Shown here: positions 7,258 to 20,054 of the stretch, one piece after another
Position numbering within the stretch: position 1 is the stretch's first letter
Layout: each line of letters begins with the position of its first letter
Source of the DNA: Hippopus hippopus
Taxonomy: Eukaryota > Mollusca > Bivalvia > Cardiida > Cardiidae
DNA: 64,000 nucleotides
Direction: 5' to 3'
Assembly: GCA_946811185.2 (NCBI GenBank)
Contig: OX328108.1
Span: 35,958,493 to 36,022,492 of the forward strand
Notes under the pieces: generated by a model
What the model was told of the DNA's origin: nothing
Seen by the model: only the letters and a program-made list of their open reading frames with translations
Database searches by the model: none
Made by a program: the position numbers and the translations under genes

Positions 7258-10200
7258 GTAGAAACCCCAGAAAAGAAGAAAATAATGGCACAAGTGTCTG
7301 AAAAAGACTGAAAACTCTTTCAGTAGCAACTGATTTCTATTGCATAAATCAAACAAAGGGAACTAAATTTTATTATTACTTTTTTTAATCTCTTTTTACC
7401 GTAACAAGAAACCCAGTTACGTTCACTACCGTCTCATACGTGCCAGTTACGCACCCGGGAAAACACGAAAAATCGACTTATGGCACATTCCATAGCAGAT
7501 GACACCTCTTGCTTAAGTCAAATATAGGGAATTTTTTTTGGTCTTTTTTATCTTACTAGGGCCATTTTATTGGCATTGATACTTTGAATATGCTCAGATG
7601 ATCAATGTACAGTGTAGAAACCCCAGAAAATAATGTCACAAGTGGCTGAAAAAGACTGAAAACTCTTTCAGTAGCAACTGATTTCTATTGCATAAATCAA
7701 ACAAAGGGAACTAAATTTTATTTTTTTTTTTTTTAATTCTCTTTTTACCGTAACAAGAAACAAAGTTACGTTGACTACCGTCTCATACCTGCCAGTTACG
7801 CACCCGCGAAAACATGAAAAATCGACTTATGGCACATTCCATAGAAGACGACACCTGTTGCTTAAGTCAAATATAGGGAATTTTTTTGTTCTTTTTTATC
7901 TTACTAGGGCCATTTTATTGGCATTGATACTTTGAATATGCTCAGATGATCAATGTACAGTGTAGAAACCCCATAAACTAAGAAAATAATATCATAAGTG
8001 GCTGAAAAAGACTGAAAACTCTTTCAGTAGCAAGTGATTTCTATTGCATAAATCAAACAAAGGGAACTAAATTTTATTATTTTTCTAATCTCTTTTTACC
8101 GTAACAAGAAACCCAGTTACGTTGACTACCGTCTCATGCGTGCCAGTTATGCGCCCGCGAAAACATGAAAAATCGACTTACGGCACATTCTATAGCAGAC
8201 GACACCTGTTGCTTAAGTCAAATATAGGGAATTTTTTTTTGTTCTTTTTTGTCTTACTAGGGCCAATAAAATGGCATTGATACTTTGAATATGCTAAGAT
8301 GATCAATGTACAGTGTAGAAACCCCAGAAGATAATGTCACAAGTGGCAAAAACAGACTGAAAACTCTTTTAGTAGCAACTGATTTCTATTGCAGAAATCA
8401 AACAAAGGGAACTAAATTTTTATTATTTTTTTATTAATCTCTTTTTACCATAACAAGAAACCCAGTTACGTTGACTACCGTCTCATACGTGCCAGTTACG
8501 CACCCGCGAAAACACGAAAAATCGACTTACGGCACATTCCATAGCAGACGACACCTCTTGCTTAAGTCAAATATAGGGAATTTTTTTTGTTCTTTTTTAT
8601 CTTACTAGGGCCATTTTATTGGCATTGATACTTTGAATATGCTCAGATGATCAATGTACAGTGTAGAAACCCCAGAAAATAAGAAAATAATGTCACAAGT
8701 GGCTGAAAAAGATTGAAAACTCTTTCAGTAGCAACTGATTTCTATTGCATAAATCAAACAAAGATAACTAAATTTTATTATTTTTTTAATCTCTTTTTAC
8801 CGTAACAAGAAACCCAGTTACGTTGACTACCGTCTCATACGTGCCAGTTATGCGCCCGCGAAAACATGAAAAATCGACTTACGGCACATTCTATAGCAGA
8901 CGACACCTGTTGCTTAAGTCAAATATAGGGAATTTTTTTTGTTCTTTTTTATCTTACTAGGGCCATTTTATTGGCATTGATACTTTGAATATGCTCAGAT
9001 GATCAATGTACAGTGTAGAAACCCCAGAAAATAAGAAAAGAATGTCACAAGTGGCCAAAAAAGACTGAAAACTCTTTCAATAGCAACTGATTTCTATTGC
9101 ATAAATCAAACAAAGGGAACTAAATTTTTACTTTTTTTGTAATCTCTTTTTACCGTAACAAGAAACCCAGTTACGTTGACTACTCTCTCATACGTGCCAG
9201 TTACGCACCCGCGAAAACACGAAAAATCGACTTACGGCACATTCCATAGCAGACGAGACCTCTTGCTTAAGTCAAATAAAGGGAATTTTTTTTGTTCTTT
9301 TTTATCTTACTAGGGCCATTTTATTGGCATTGATACTTTGAATATGCTCAGATGATCAATGTACAGTGTAGAAACCCCATAAACTAAGAAAATAATGTCA
9401 CAAGTGGCTGAAAAAGACTGAAAACTCTTTCAGTAGCAACTGATTTCTATTGCATAAATCAAACAAAGGGAACTAAATTTTTATTTTTTTTTTTTAATCT
9501 CTTTTCACCGTAACAAGACACCCAGTTACGTTGACTACCGTCTCATACGTGCCAGTTACGCACCCGCGAAAACATGAAAAATCGACTTACGGCACATTCC
9601 ATAGCAGACAACACCTCTTGCTTAAGTCAAATATAGGGAAAATTTTTTTGTTCTTTTTTATCTTACTAGGGACATTTTATTGACATTGATACTTTGAATA
9701 TGCTCAGATGATCAATTTACACTGTAGAAACCCCAGAAAATAATGTCACAAGTGGCTGAAAAAGACTGAAAACTCTTTCAGTAGCAACTGATTTCTATTG
9801 CATAAATCAAACAAAGGGAACTAAATTTTATTATTTTTTTGTTTAATCTCTTTTTATACCGTGACAAGAAATCCAGTTGCGTTGACTACCGTCTCATACG
9901 TGCCAGTTATGCGCGCGCGAAAACATGAAAAATCGACTTACGGCACATTCCATAGCAGACGACACCTGTTGCCTAAGTCAAATATAGGGAATTTTTTTTC
10001 TTCTTTTTTATCTTACTAGGCCCATTGAAATGGCATTGATACTTTGAATATGCTCAGATGATCAATGTACAGTGCAGAATCCCCAGAAAATAAGAAAATA
10101 ATGTCACAAGTGGCTGAAAAAGACTGAAAACTCTTTCAGTAGCAACTGATTTCTATTGCATAAATCAAACAAAGGGAACTAAATTTTTACTTTTTTTGAA

Positions 10201-11428
10201 ATCTCTTTTTACCGTAACAAGAAACCCAGTTACGTTGACTACCGTCTCATACGTGCCAGTTACGCACCCGGGAAAAGACGAAAAATCGACTTATGGCACA
10301 TTCCATAGCAGACGACACCTCTTGCTTAAGTCAAATATAGGGATTTTTTTTGTTCTTTTTTATCTTACTAGGGCCATTTTATTGGCATTGATACTTTGAA
10401 TATGCTCAGATGATCAATGTACAGTGTAGAAACCCCAGAAAAGAAGAAAATAATGTCATAAGTGGCTGAAAAAGACTGAAAACTCTTTCAGTAGCAACTG
10501 ATTTCTATTGCATAAATGAAACAAAGGGAACGAAATTTTTATTATTTTTTTTTTTAATCTCTTTTTATACCGTGACAAGAAATCCAGTTGCGTTGGCTAC
10601 CGTCCCATACGTGCCAGTTATGCACCCGCGAAAACATGAAAAATCGACTTACGGCACATTCCATAGCAGACGACACCTCTTGCTTAAGTCAAATATAGGG
10701 ATTTTTTTTTGTTCTTTTTTATCTTACTAGGGCCATTCTATTGGCATTGATACTTTGAATATGCTCAGATGATCAATGTACAGTGTAGAAACCCCAGAAA
10801 ATAATGTCACAAGTGGCTGAAAAAGACTGAAAACTCTTTCAGTAGCAACTGATTTCTATTGCATGAATCAAACAAAGGGAACTAAATTTTATTATTATTT
10901 TTTTTAATCTCTTTTTACCGTAACAAGAAACCCAGTTACGTTGACTACCGTCCCATACGTGCCAGTTACGCACCCGCGAAAACATGAAAAATCGACTTCC
11001 TGCACATTCCATAGCAGACGACACCTCTTGCTTAAGTCAAATATAGGCAATTTTGTTGTTCCTTTTTATCTTACTAGGGCCATTTTATTGGCATTTATAC
11101 TTTGAATATGCTCAGATTATCAATGTACAGTGTAGAAACCCCAGAAGATAATGTCACAAGTGCCTAAAAAAGACTGAAAACTCTTTCAGTAGCAACTGAT
11201 TTCTATTGCAGAAATCAAACAAAAGGAACTAAATTTTTATTATTTTTTTTTTAATATCTTTTTATACCGTGACAAGAAATCCAGTTGCGTTGACTACCGT
11301 CTCATAAGTGCCAGTTATGCGCCTGCGAAAACAAGAAAAATCGTCTTACGGCACAGTCCATAGCAGACGACACCTGTTGCCTAAGTCAAATATAGGGAAT
11401 TTTTTTTTTTTTCGTTTTCTCTTACTAG
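7218..11428 (+). repeat. S block 3: twelve S units between L3 and L4
   Basis: Units start near 7218, 7558, 7906, 8260, 8608, 8960, 9313, 9670, 10019, 10369, 10730 and 11078 (mean 351 bp). Mixed types: gtaac units, 'actttttttgtaatctc' units and gtgac units. Private points include ggccaataaaatgg at 8260 and the gtgac-type units at ~9850 and ~10570. The last unit has cagaaatcaaacaaaagg and the aatatctttttatacc signature, both shared with the unit before L6. Confidence 0.93.
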
Positions 11429-12434
11429 GGCCATTGAATTGGTTACGATGACTATCGCACCTATACGTGACCGTTACGTGCTGTGCATAAAATCATAAAA
11501 TCAACTAGGACATTTTCAGAGGCAACTGATACCTGTTGCACAAATCAAAGAAAGGTAAACCAAATTCGTTTTCTTACGAGGGTCACGAAAAACATTGAAC
11601 CAATTTTGGTGACCGTGTGAGTCATAAGTCGATTTTATGTTTAACCGCTACGCAAAAACATTGATTCAGAAGCAACGGGTTGCTGTTGCATAAACTTTTT
11701 CCAATAAGAAATCTTGTTCTTGTTTGAAGAATTTAGAAATAGGCCAATGAAATACAATAAGATGTAAGAATGACTAATAATAAAAATAGGTAAAACAGAT
11801 AAAATGGCAAAGTTAGGGATTCAACCTTTGACCATCAGGACCCAAAAAAGGTCTTGGTGCAGGGGTCAAACCATCTTTGCGATTGAATAGGCTCAAATGA
11901 CCCGAAGATTTAACATAGATATACAGAGATTTCCCCCCCTTCCAATCTGCCAATCAAATCTCAGGCCTCTATTAAATTATCCAATCACAGAAGCTTTTAG
12001 AAAATCAAAATGGCGTCCAATCAGCCAATCAAATCTCATCCCTCTCTTCAAATTATTCAATCAGAAAAGCTTTGCGAAATTCAATATTGCGCCCAATCAG
12101 CCAATCAAATAGCAGACACACCCACAGAATCATCCAATCAGAAAGCTTTGAGCCATTTGAAATGGGGCCCGAAAATATCGATAGAAAACAGTGAACAAGA
12201 ATCGGCATAAAAGGGTATTTGAAGTCTTCATTGAAGGCTGTTATGCAGTCCTTGGCAAACTGCCAGGCATGCACCCTCCACAGATGCCAGATTTCACTGA
12301 AAATGGGCGAAAATTTAAGAAAACAGGGTGACAGAAGACCTTCTTTTGGTGCCTTCTAGCACCTTGCAAGAGTGACTTCCCCTGATCTCTTGATTCGATT
12401 TGCTTTTCTAATTCAGGCCAACTGCCATACTGTA
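11429..12434 (+). repeat. L unit copy 4
   Basis: 1006 bp. Shares ggtaaaacagat with L5 only (other copies ggtaaaatagat). It also has gctacgcaaaaac, aaatggggccc, and a changed tail after R3 (aagggtatttgaagtcttcattg). One CCAAT is lost (attattcaatcag). CCAAT block 11941-12167. L4 with its following units is one side of the L4/L5 segmental duplication. Confidence 0.93.
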
Positions 12435-15400
12435 CATTGATACTTTAAATATGCTAAGATGGTCAAATTACAGTGTAGAAACCCCAGAAAAGAAGAAAAT
12501 AATGTCACAAGTGGCCGAAAAAGACTGAAAACTCTTTCAGTAGCAAGTGATTTCTATTGCATAAATCAAACAAAGGGAACTAAATTTTATTATTATTTTT
12601 TTTAATCTCTTTTTACCGTAACAAGAAACCCAGTTACATTCACTACCGTCTCATACGTGCCAATTAAGCACCCGCGAAAACACGAAAAATCGACTTACGG
12701 CACATTCCATAGCAGATGACACTTCTTGCTTAAGTCAAATATAGGGATTTTTTTTTTTTTTTTCTTTTTTATCTTACTAGGGCCATTTTATTGGCATTGA
12801 TACTTTGAATATGCTCAGATGATCAATGTACAGTGTAGAAACCCCAGAAAATAAGAAAATAATGTCACAAGTGGCTGAAAAAGACTGAAAACTCTTTCAG
12901 TAGCAACTGATTTCTATTGCATAAATCAAACAAAGGGAACTAAATTTTTACTTTTTTTGTAATCTCTTTTTACCGTAACAAGAAACCCAGTTGCGTTGAC
13001 TACTCTCTCATACGTGCCAGTTACGCAGCCGCGAAAACACGAAAAATCGATTTACGGCACATTCCATAGCAGACGACATCTCTTGCTTAAGTCAAATATA
13101 GGGAATTTTTTTTGTTCTTTTTTATCTTACTAGGGCCATTTTATTGGCATTGATCTTTGAATATGCTCAGATGATGAATGTACAGTGTAGAAACCCCAGA
13201 AAAGAAGAAAATAATGTCACAAGTGGCTGAAAAAGACTGAAAACACTTTCAGTAGCAAGTGATTTCTATTGCATAAATCAAACAAAGGGAACTAAATTTT
13301 TACTTTTTTTGTAATCTCTTTTTACCGTAACAAGCAACCCAGTTACGTTGACTACTCCCTCATACGTGCCAGTTACGCACCCGCGAAAACACGAAAAATC
13401 GACTTACGGCACATTCCATAGCAGACGACATCTCTTGCTTAAGTCAAATATAGGGAATTTTTCTTGTTCTTTTTTATCTTACTAGGGCCATTTTATTGGC
13501 ATTGATACTTTGAATATGCTAAGATGATCAATGTACAGTGTAGAAACCCCAGAAAATAAGAAAATAATGTCACAAGTGCCTGAAAAAGACTGAAAACTCT
13601 TTCAGTAGCAACTGATTTCTATTGCATAAATCAAACAAAGGGAACTAAATTTTTATTATTTTTTTTTTTTAATCTCTTTTTACCGTAACAAGAAACCCAG
13701 TTAGGTTGATTACCGTCTCAGACGTGGCAGTTACGCACCCGCGAAAACACGAAAAATCGACTTACGGCACATTCCATAGCAGACGACACCTCTTGCTTAA
13801 GTGAAATATAGGGAATTTTTTTCGTTCTTTTTTATCTTACTAGGGCCATTTTATTGGCATTGATACATTGAATATGCTCAGATGATCAATGTACAGTGTA
13901 GAAACCCCAGAAGATAATGTCACAAGTGGCTGAAAAAGATTGAAAACTTTTTCAGTAGCAACTGATTTCTATTGCATAAATCAAACAAAGGGAACTAAAT
14001 TTTATTATTTTTTTAATCTCTTTTTACCGTAACAAGAAACCCAGTTACGTTGACTACCGTCTCATACGTGCCAGTTATGCGCCCGCGAAAACATGAAAAA
14101 TCGACTCACGGCACATTCCATAGCAGACGACACCTGTTGCTTAAGTCAAATATAGGGAATTTTTTTTTGTTCTTTTTTATCTTACTAGGGCCATTTTATT
14201 GGCATTGATACTTTGAATATGCTCAGATGATCAATGTACAGTTTAGAAACACCTGAAGATAATGTCACAAGTGCCTAAAAAAGACTGAAAACTCTTTCAG
14301 TAGCAACTGATTTCTATTGCATAAATCAAACAAAGGGAACTAAATTTTTACTTTTTTTTTAATCTCTTTTTACCGTAACAAGAAACCCAGTTACGTTGAC
14401 TACTCTCTCATACGTGCCAGTTACGCACCCGGGAAAACTCGAAAAATCGTCTTACGGCACATTCCATAGCAGACGACACCTCTTGCTTAAGTCAAATATA
14501 GGGATTTTTGTTTGTTCTTTTTTATCTTACTAGGGCCATTTTATTGGCATTGATACTTTGAATATGCTCAGATGATCAATGTACAGTGTAGAAACCCCAG
14601 AAAAGAAGAAAATAATGTCACAAGTGGCTGAAAAAGACTGAAAACTCTTTCAGTAGCAACTGATTTCTATTGCATAAATGAAACAAAGGGAACTAAATTT
14701 TTATTATTTTTTTTTTAATCTCTTTTTACCGTAACAAGAAACCCAGTTACGTTGACTACCGTCTCATACGTGCCAGTTACACACCTGCGAAAACACGAAA
14801 AATCGACTTATGGCACATTCCATAGCAGACGACACCTCTTGCTTAAGTCAAATATAGGGAATATTTTTTGTTCTTTTTTATCTTACTAGGGCCATTTTAT
14901 TGGCATTGATACTTTGAATATGCTCAGATGATCAATGTACAATGTAGAAACCCCAGAAGATAATGTCACAAGTGGCTGAAAAAGACTGAAAACTCTTTCA
15001 GTAGCAACTGATTTCTATTGCATAAATCAAACAAAGGGAACTAAATTTTTACCTTTTTTTTAATCTCTTTTTACCGTAACAAGAAACCCAGTTACGTTGA
15101 CTACTCTCTCATACGTGCCAGTTACGCACCCGCGAAAACACGAAAAATCGACTTACGGCACATTCCATAGCCGACGACATCTCTTGCTTAAGTCAAATAT
15201 AGGGAATTTTTTTTGTTCTTTTTTATCTTACTAGGGCCATTTTATTGGCATTGATACTTTGAATATGCTCAGATGATCAATTTACAGTGTAGAAACCCCA
15301 GGAAATAATGTCACAAGTGCCTGAAAAAGACTGAAAACTCTTTCAGTAGCAACTGATTTCTATTGCATAAATGAAACAAAGGGAACTAAATCTTATTATT

Positions 15401-15932
15401 ATTTTTTTTAATCTCTTTTTACCGTAACAAGAAACCCAGTTACGTTGACTACCGTCTCATACGTGCCAGTTACGCACCCGCGAAAACACGAAAAATCGAC
15501 TTACGGCACATTCCATAGTAGACGACACCTCTTGCTTAAGTCAAATATAGGGAATTTTTTTTGTTCTTTTTTATCTTACTAGGGCCATTTTATTGGCATT
15601 GATACTTTGAATATGCTCAGATTATCAATGTACAGTGTAGAAACCCCAGAAGATAATGTCACAAGTGCCTAAAAAAGACTGAAAACTCTTTCAGTAGCAA
15701 CTGATTTCTATTGCATAAATCAAACAAAGGGAACTAAATTTCTATTATTTTTTTTTTAATATCTTTTTATACCGTGACAAGAAATCCAGTTGCGTTGACT
15801 ACCGTCTCATAAATGCCAGTTATGCGCCCGCGAAAACATGAACAATCGATTTACGGCACATTCCATAGCAGACGACACCTGTTGCCTAAGTCAAATATAG
15901 GAAATTTTTTTTTTTTCGTTTTCTCTTACTAG
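12435..15932 (+). repeat. S block 4: ten S units between L4 and L5
   Basis: Units start near 12435, 12781, 13133, 13486, 13844, 14189, 14533, 14890, 15234 and 15583. The first two and the start of the third share rare variants with the units after L5: an unusually long T-run near 12748, cagccgcgaaaac, and cattgatctttgaat (one base missing). The last unit shares ctcagattatcaatg with the unit before L4. Confidence 0.93.
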
Positions 15933-16939
15933 GGCCATTGAATTGGTTACGATGACTATCGCACCCATACGTGACCGTTACGTACTGTGCATAAAATCAT
16001 AAAATCAACTAGGACACTTTCAGAGGCAATTGATACCTGTTGCACAAATCAAAGAAAGGTAAAGCAAATTCGTTTTCTTACCAAGGTCCCGAAAAACATT
16101 GAACCAATTTTGGTGACCGTGTGAGTCATAAGTCGATTTTATGTTTAACCGCTGCGCAAAAAACATTGATTCAGAAGCAACGGGTTGCTGTTGCATAAAC
16201 TTTTTCCAATAAGAAATCTTGTTCTTGTTTAAAGAATTTAGAAATAGGCCAATGAAATACAATAAGATGTAAGAATGACTAATAATAAAAATAGGTAAAA
16301 CAGATAAAATGGCAAAGTTAGGGATTCAACCTTTGACCATCAGGACCCAAAAAAGGTCTTGGTGCAGGGGTCAAACCCTCTTTGCGATTGAATAGGCTCA
16401 AATGACCCGAAGATTTAACATAGATATACAGAGATTTCCCCCCCTTCCAATCTGCCAATCAAATCTCAGGCCTCTATTAAATTATCCAATCACAGAAGCT
16501 TTTAGAAAATCAAAATGGCGTCCAATCAGCCAATCAAATCTCATCCCTCTCTTCAAATTATCCAATCAGAAAAGCTTTGCGAAATTCAATATTGCGCCCA
16601 ATCAGCCAATCAAATTGCAGACACACCCACAGAATCATCCAATCAGAAAGCTTTGAGCCATTTGAAATGGCGCCCGAAAATATCGATAGAAAACAGTGAA
16701 CAAGAATCGGCATAAAAGTGGATTTTAAGTCTTCTTTGAAGGCTGTTATGCAGTCCTTGGCAAACTGCCAGGCATGCACCCTCCACACATGCCAGATTTC
16801 ACTGAAAATGGGCGAAAATTTAAGAAAACAGGGTGACAGAAGATCTTGTTTTGGTGCCTTCTAGCACTTTGCAAGAGTGACTTCCCCTGATCTCTTGATT
16901 CGATTTGCTTTTCTAATTCAAGCTAACTGCCATACTGTA
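15933..16939 (+). repeat. L unit copy 5
   Basis: 1007 bp. Shares ggtaaaacagat with L4. It has gcgcaaaaaacattg (one extra A, also in L6), aaggtcccgaaaaac, and a changed end (attcaagctaactgcc). All nine CCAAT motifs are present. CCAAT block 16446-16672. The inverted repeats TGGCA/TGCCA (16758-16770) and GGCATG/CATGCC (16771-16793) are clear here. Confidence 0.93.
16758..16793. other. Paired small inverted repeats in the 3' part of L (type example)
   Basis: TGGCA-aac-TGCCA (16758-16770) is directly followed by GGCATG-11 nt-CATGCC (16771-16793). Two adjacent dyads of this kind could extrude small hairpins. Kept in nearly all L copies. L2 loses the second right arm (catgctag) and L4 changes it (agatgccag). 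Confidence 0.6.
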
Positions 16940-19047
16940 CATTGATACTTTAAATATGCTAAGATGGTCAATGTACAGTGTAGAAACCCCAGATAAGAAG
17001 AAAATAATGTCACAAGTGGCCAAAAAAGACTGAAAAGTCTTTCAGTAGCAACTGATTTCTATTGCATAAATCAAACAAAGGGAACTAAATTTTATTATTA
17101 TTTTTTTTAATCTCTTTTTACAGTAACAAGAAACCATGTTACATTCACTACCGTCTCCTACCTGCCAGTTATGCACCCGCGAAAACACGAAAAATCGACT
17201 TACGGCACATTCCATAGCAGATGACACTTCTTGCTTAAGTCAAATATAGGGATTTTTTTTTTTTTTTTCTTTTTTATCTTACTAGGGCCATTTTATTGGC
17301 ATTGATACTTTGAATATGCTCAGATGATCAATGTACAGTGTAGAAACCCCAGAAAATAAGAAAATAATGTCACAAGTGGCTGAAAAAGACTGAAAACTCT
17401 TTCAGTAGCAACTGATTTCTATTGCATAAATCAAACAAAGGGAACTAAATTTTTACTTTTTTTGTAATCTCTTTTTACCGTAACAAGAAACCCAGTTGCG
17501 TTGACTACTCTCTCATACGTGCCAGTTACGCAGCCGCGAAAACACGAAAAATCGATTTACGGCACATTCCATAGCAGACGACATCTCTTGCTTAAGTCAA
17601 ATATAGGGAATTTTTTTTGTTCTTTTTTATCTTACTAGGGCCATTTTATTGGCATTGATCTTTGAATATGCTCAGATGATGAATGTACAGTTTAGAAACC
17701 CCAGAAAATAAGAAAATAATGTCACAAGTGGCTGAAAAAGATTGAAAACTCTTTCAGTAGCAACTGATTTCTATTGCATAAATCAAACAAAGGGAACTAA
17801 ATTTTTATTTTTTTTTTTTTAATCTCTTTTTATACCGTGACAAGAAATCCAGTTGCGTTGACTACCGTCCCATACGTGCCAGTTATGCGCCCGCGAAAAC
17901 ATGGAAAATCGACTTACAGCACATTCCATAGCAGACGACACCTGTAGCCTAAGTCAAATATAGGGAATTTTTTTTGTTCTTTTTTATCTTACTAGGCCCA
18001 TTGAAATGGCATTGATACTTTGAATATGCTCAGATGATCAATGTACAGTGTAGAAACCCCAGAAAATAAGAAAATTATGATACAAGTGGCAAAAAAAGAC
18101 TGAAAACTCCTTCAGTAGCAACTGATTTCTATTGCATAAATCAAACAAAGGGAACTAAATTTTTACCTTTTTTGTAATCTCTTTTTACCGTAACAAGAAA
18201 CCCAGTTAGGTTGACTACTCTCTCATACGTGCCAGTTACGCACCCGCGAAAACATGAAAAATCGACTTACGGCACATTCCATAGCAGACGACACCTCTTG
18301 CTTAAGTCAAATATAGGGAATTTTTTTTGTTCTTTTTTATCTTACTAGGGCCATTTTATTGGCATTGATACTTTGAATATGATCAGATGATCAATTTACA
18401 GTGTAGAAACCCCAGGAAATAATGTCACAAGTGGCTGAAAAAGACTGAAAACTCTTTCAGTAGCAACTGATTTCTATTGCATAAATCAAACAAAAGGAAC
18501 TAAATTTTATTATTATTTTTTTCAATCGCTTTTTACCGTAACAAGAAATCCAGTTACGTTGACTACCGTCTCATACGTGCCAGTTACGCACCCGGGAAAA
18601 CACGAAAAATCGACTTACGGCACATTCCATAGCAGACGACACCTCTTGCTTAAGTCAAATATAGGGAATTTTTTTTGTTCTTTTTTATCTTACTAGGGCT
18701 ATTTTATTGCCATTGATACTTTGAATATGCTCAGATGATCAATGTACAGTGTAGAAACCCCAGAAGATAATGTCACAAGTGCCTAAAAAAGACTGAAAAC
18801 TCTTTCAGTAGCAACTGATTTCTATTGCAGAAATCAAACAAAAGGAACTAAATTTTTATTATTTTTTTTTTAATATCTTTTTATACCGTGACAAGAAATC
18901 CAGTTGCGTTGACTACCGTCTCATAAGTGCCAGTTATGCGCCTGCGAAAACATGAAAAATCGACTTACGGCACATTCCATAGCAGACGACACCTGTTGCC
19001 TAAGTCAAATATAGGGAATTTTTTTTTTTTTCGTTTTCTCTTACTAG
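16940..19047 (+). repeat. S block 5: six S units between L5 and L6
   Basis: Units start near 16940, 17284, 17639, 17995, 18349 and 18698. The first part, to about 17690, is the partner of 12435-13185 (offset about 4505). After that the two diverge, so the duplication breaks within the third unit. The last unit shares cagaaatcaaacaaaagg and gcgcctgcgaaaac with the unit before L4. Confidence 0.93.
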
Positions 19048-20054
19048 GGCCATTGAATTGGTTACGATGACTATCGCACCCATACGTGACCGTTACGTGC
19101 TGTGCATAAAATCATAAAATCAACTAGGACACTTTCAGAGGCAATTGATACCTGTTGCAGAAGTCAAAGAAAGGTAAACCAAATTCGTTTTCTTACCAAG
19201 GTCACGAAAAACATTGAACCAATTTTGGTGACCGTGTGAGTCATAAGTCGATTTTATGTTTAACCGCTGCGCAAAAAACATTGATTCAGAAGCAACGGGT
19301 TGCTGTTGCATAAACTTTTTCCAATAAGAAATCTTGTTCTTGTTTGAAGAATTTAGAAATAGGCCAATGAAATACAATAAGATGTAAGAATGACTAATAA
19401 TAAAAATAGGTAAAATAGATAAAATGGCAAAGTTAGGGATTCAACCTTTGACCATCAGGACCCAAAAAAGGTCTTGGTGCAGGGGTCAAACCCTCTTTGC
19501 GATTGAATAGGCTCAAATGACCCGAATATTTAACATAGATATACAGAGATTTCCCCCCCTTCCAATCTGCCAATCAAATCTCAGGCCTCTATTAAATTAT
19601 CCAATCACAGAAGCTTTTAGAAAATCAAAATGGCGTCCAATCAGCCAATCAAATCTCATCCCTCTCTTCAAATTATCCTATCAGAAAAGCTTTGCGAAAT
19701 TCATTATTGCGCCCAATCAGCCAATCAAATTGCAGACACACCCACAGAATCATCCAATCAGAAAGCTTTGAGCCATTTGAAATGGCGCCCGAAAATATCG
19801 ATAGAAAACAGTGAACAAGAATCGGCATAAAAGTGGATTTTAAGTCTTCTTTGAAGGCTGTTATGCAGTCCTTGGCAAACTGCCAGGCATGCACCCTCCA
19901 CACATGCCAGATTTCACTGAAAATGGGCGAAAATTTAAGAAAACAGGGTGACAGAAGACCTTCTTTTGGTGCCTTCTAGCACCTTGCAAGAGTGACTTCC
20001 CCTGATCTCTTGATTCGATTTGCTTTTGTAATTCAGGCCAACTGCCATACTGTA
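19048..20054 (+). repeat. L unit copy 6
   Basis: 1007 bp. Private points: gacccgaatatttaac, aattcattattgcg, and cagaagtcaaag in C. One CCAAT is lost (atcctatcag, as in L2). It has gcgcaaaaaacattg like L5. CCAAT block 19561-19787. Confidence 0.93.

Noticed and set aside
6905..7291. 128-codon minus-strand frame, the longest in the window
   Set aside because: It joins the L3 minus-strand frame to the following S by private changes of one copy; no other copy has it, and its 3' end is the stop that breaks the shorter frame.
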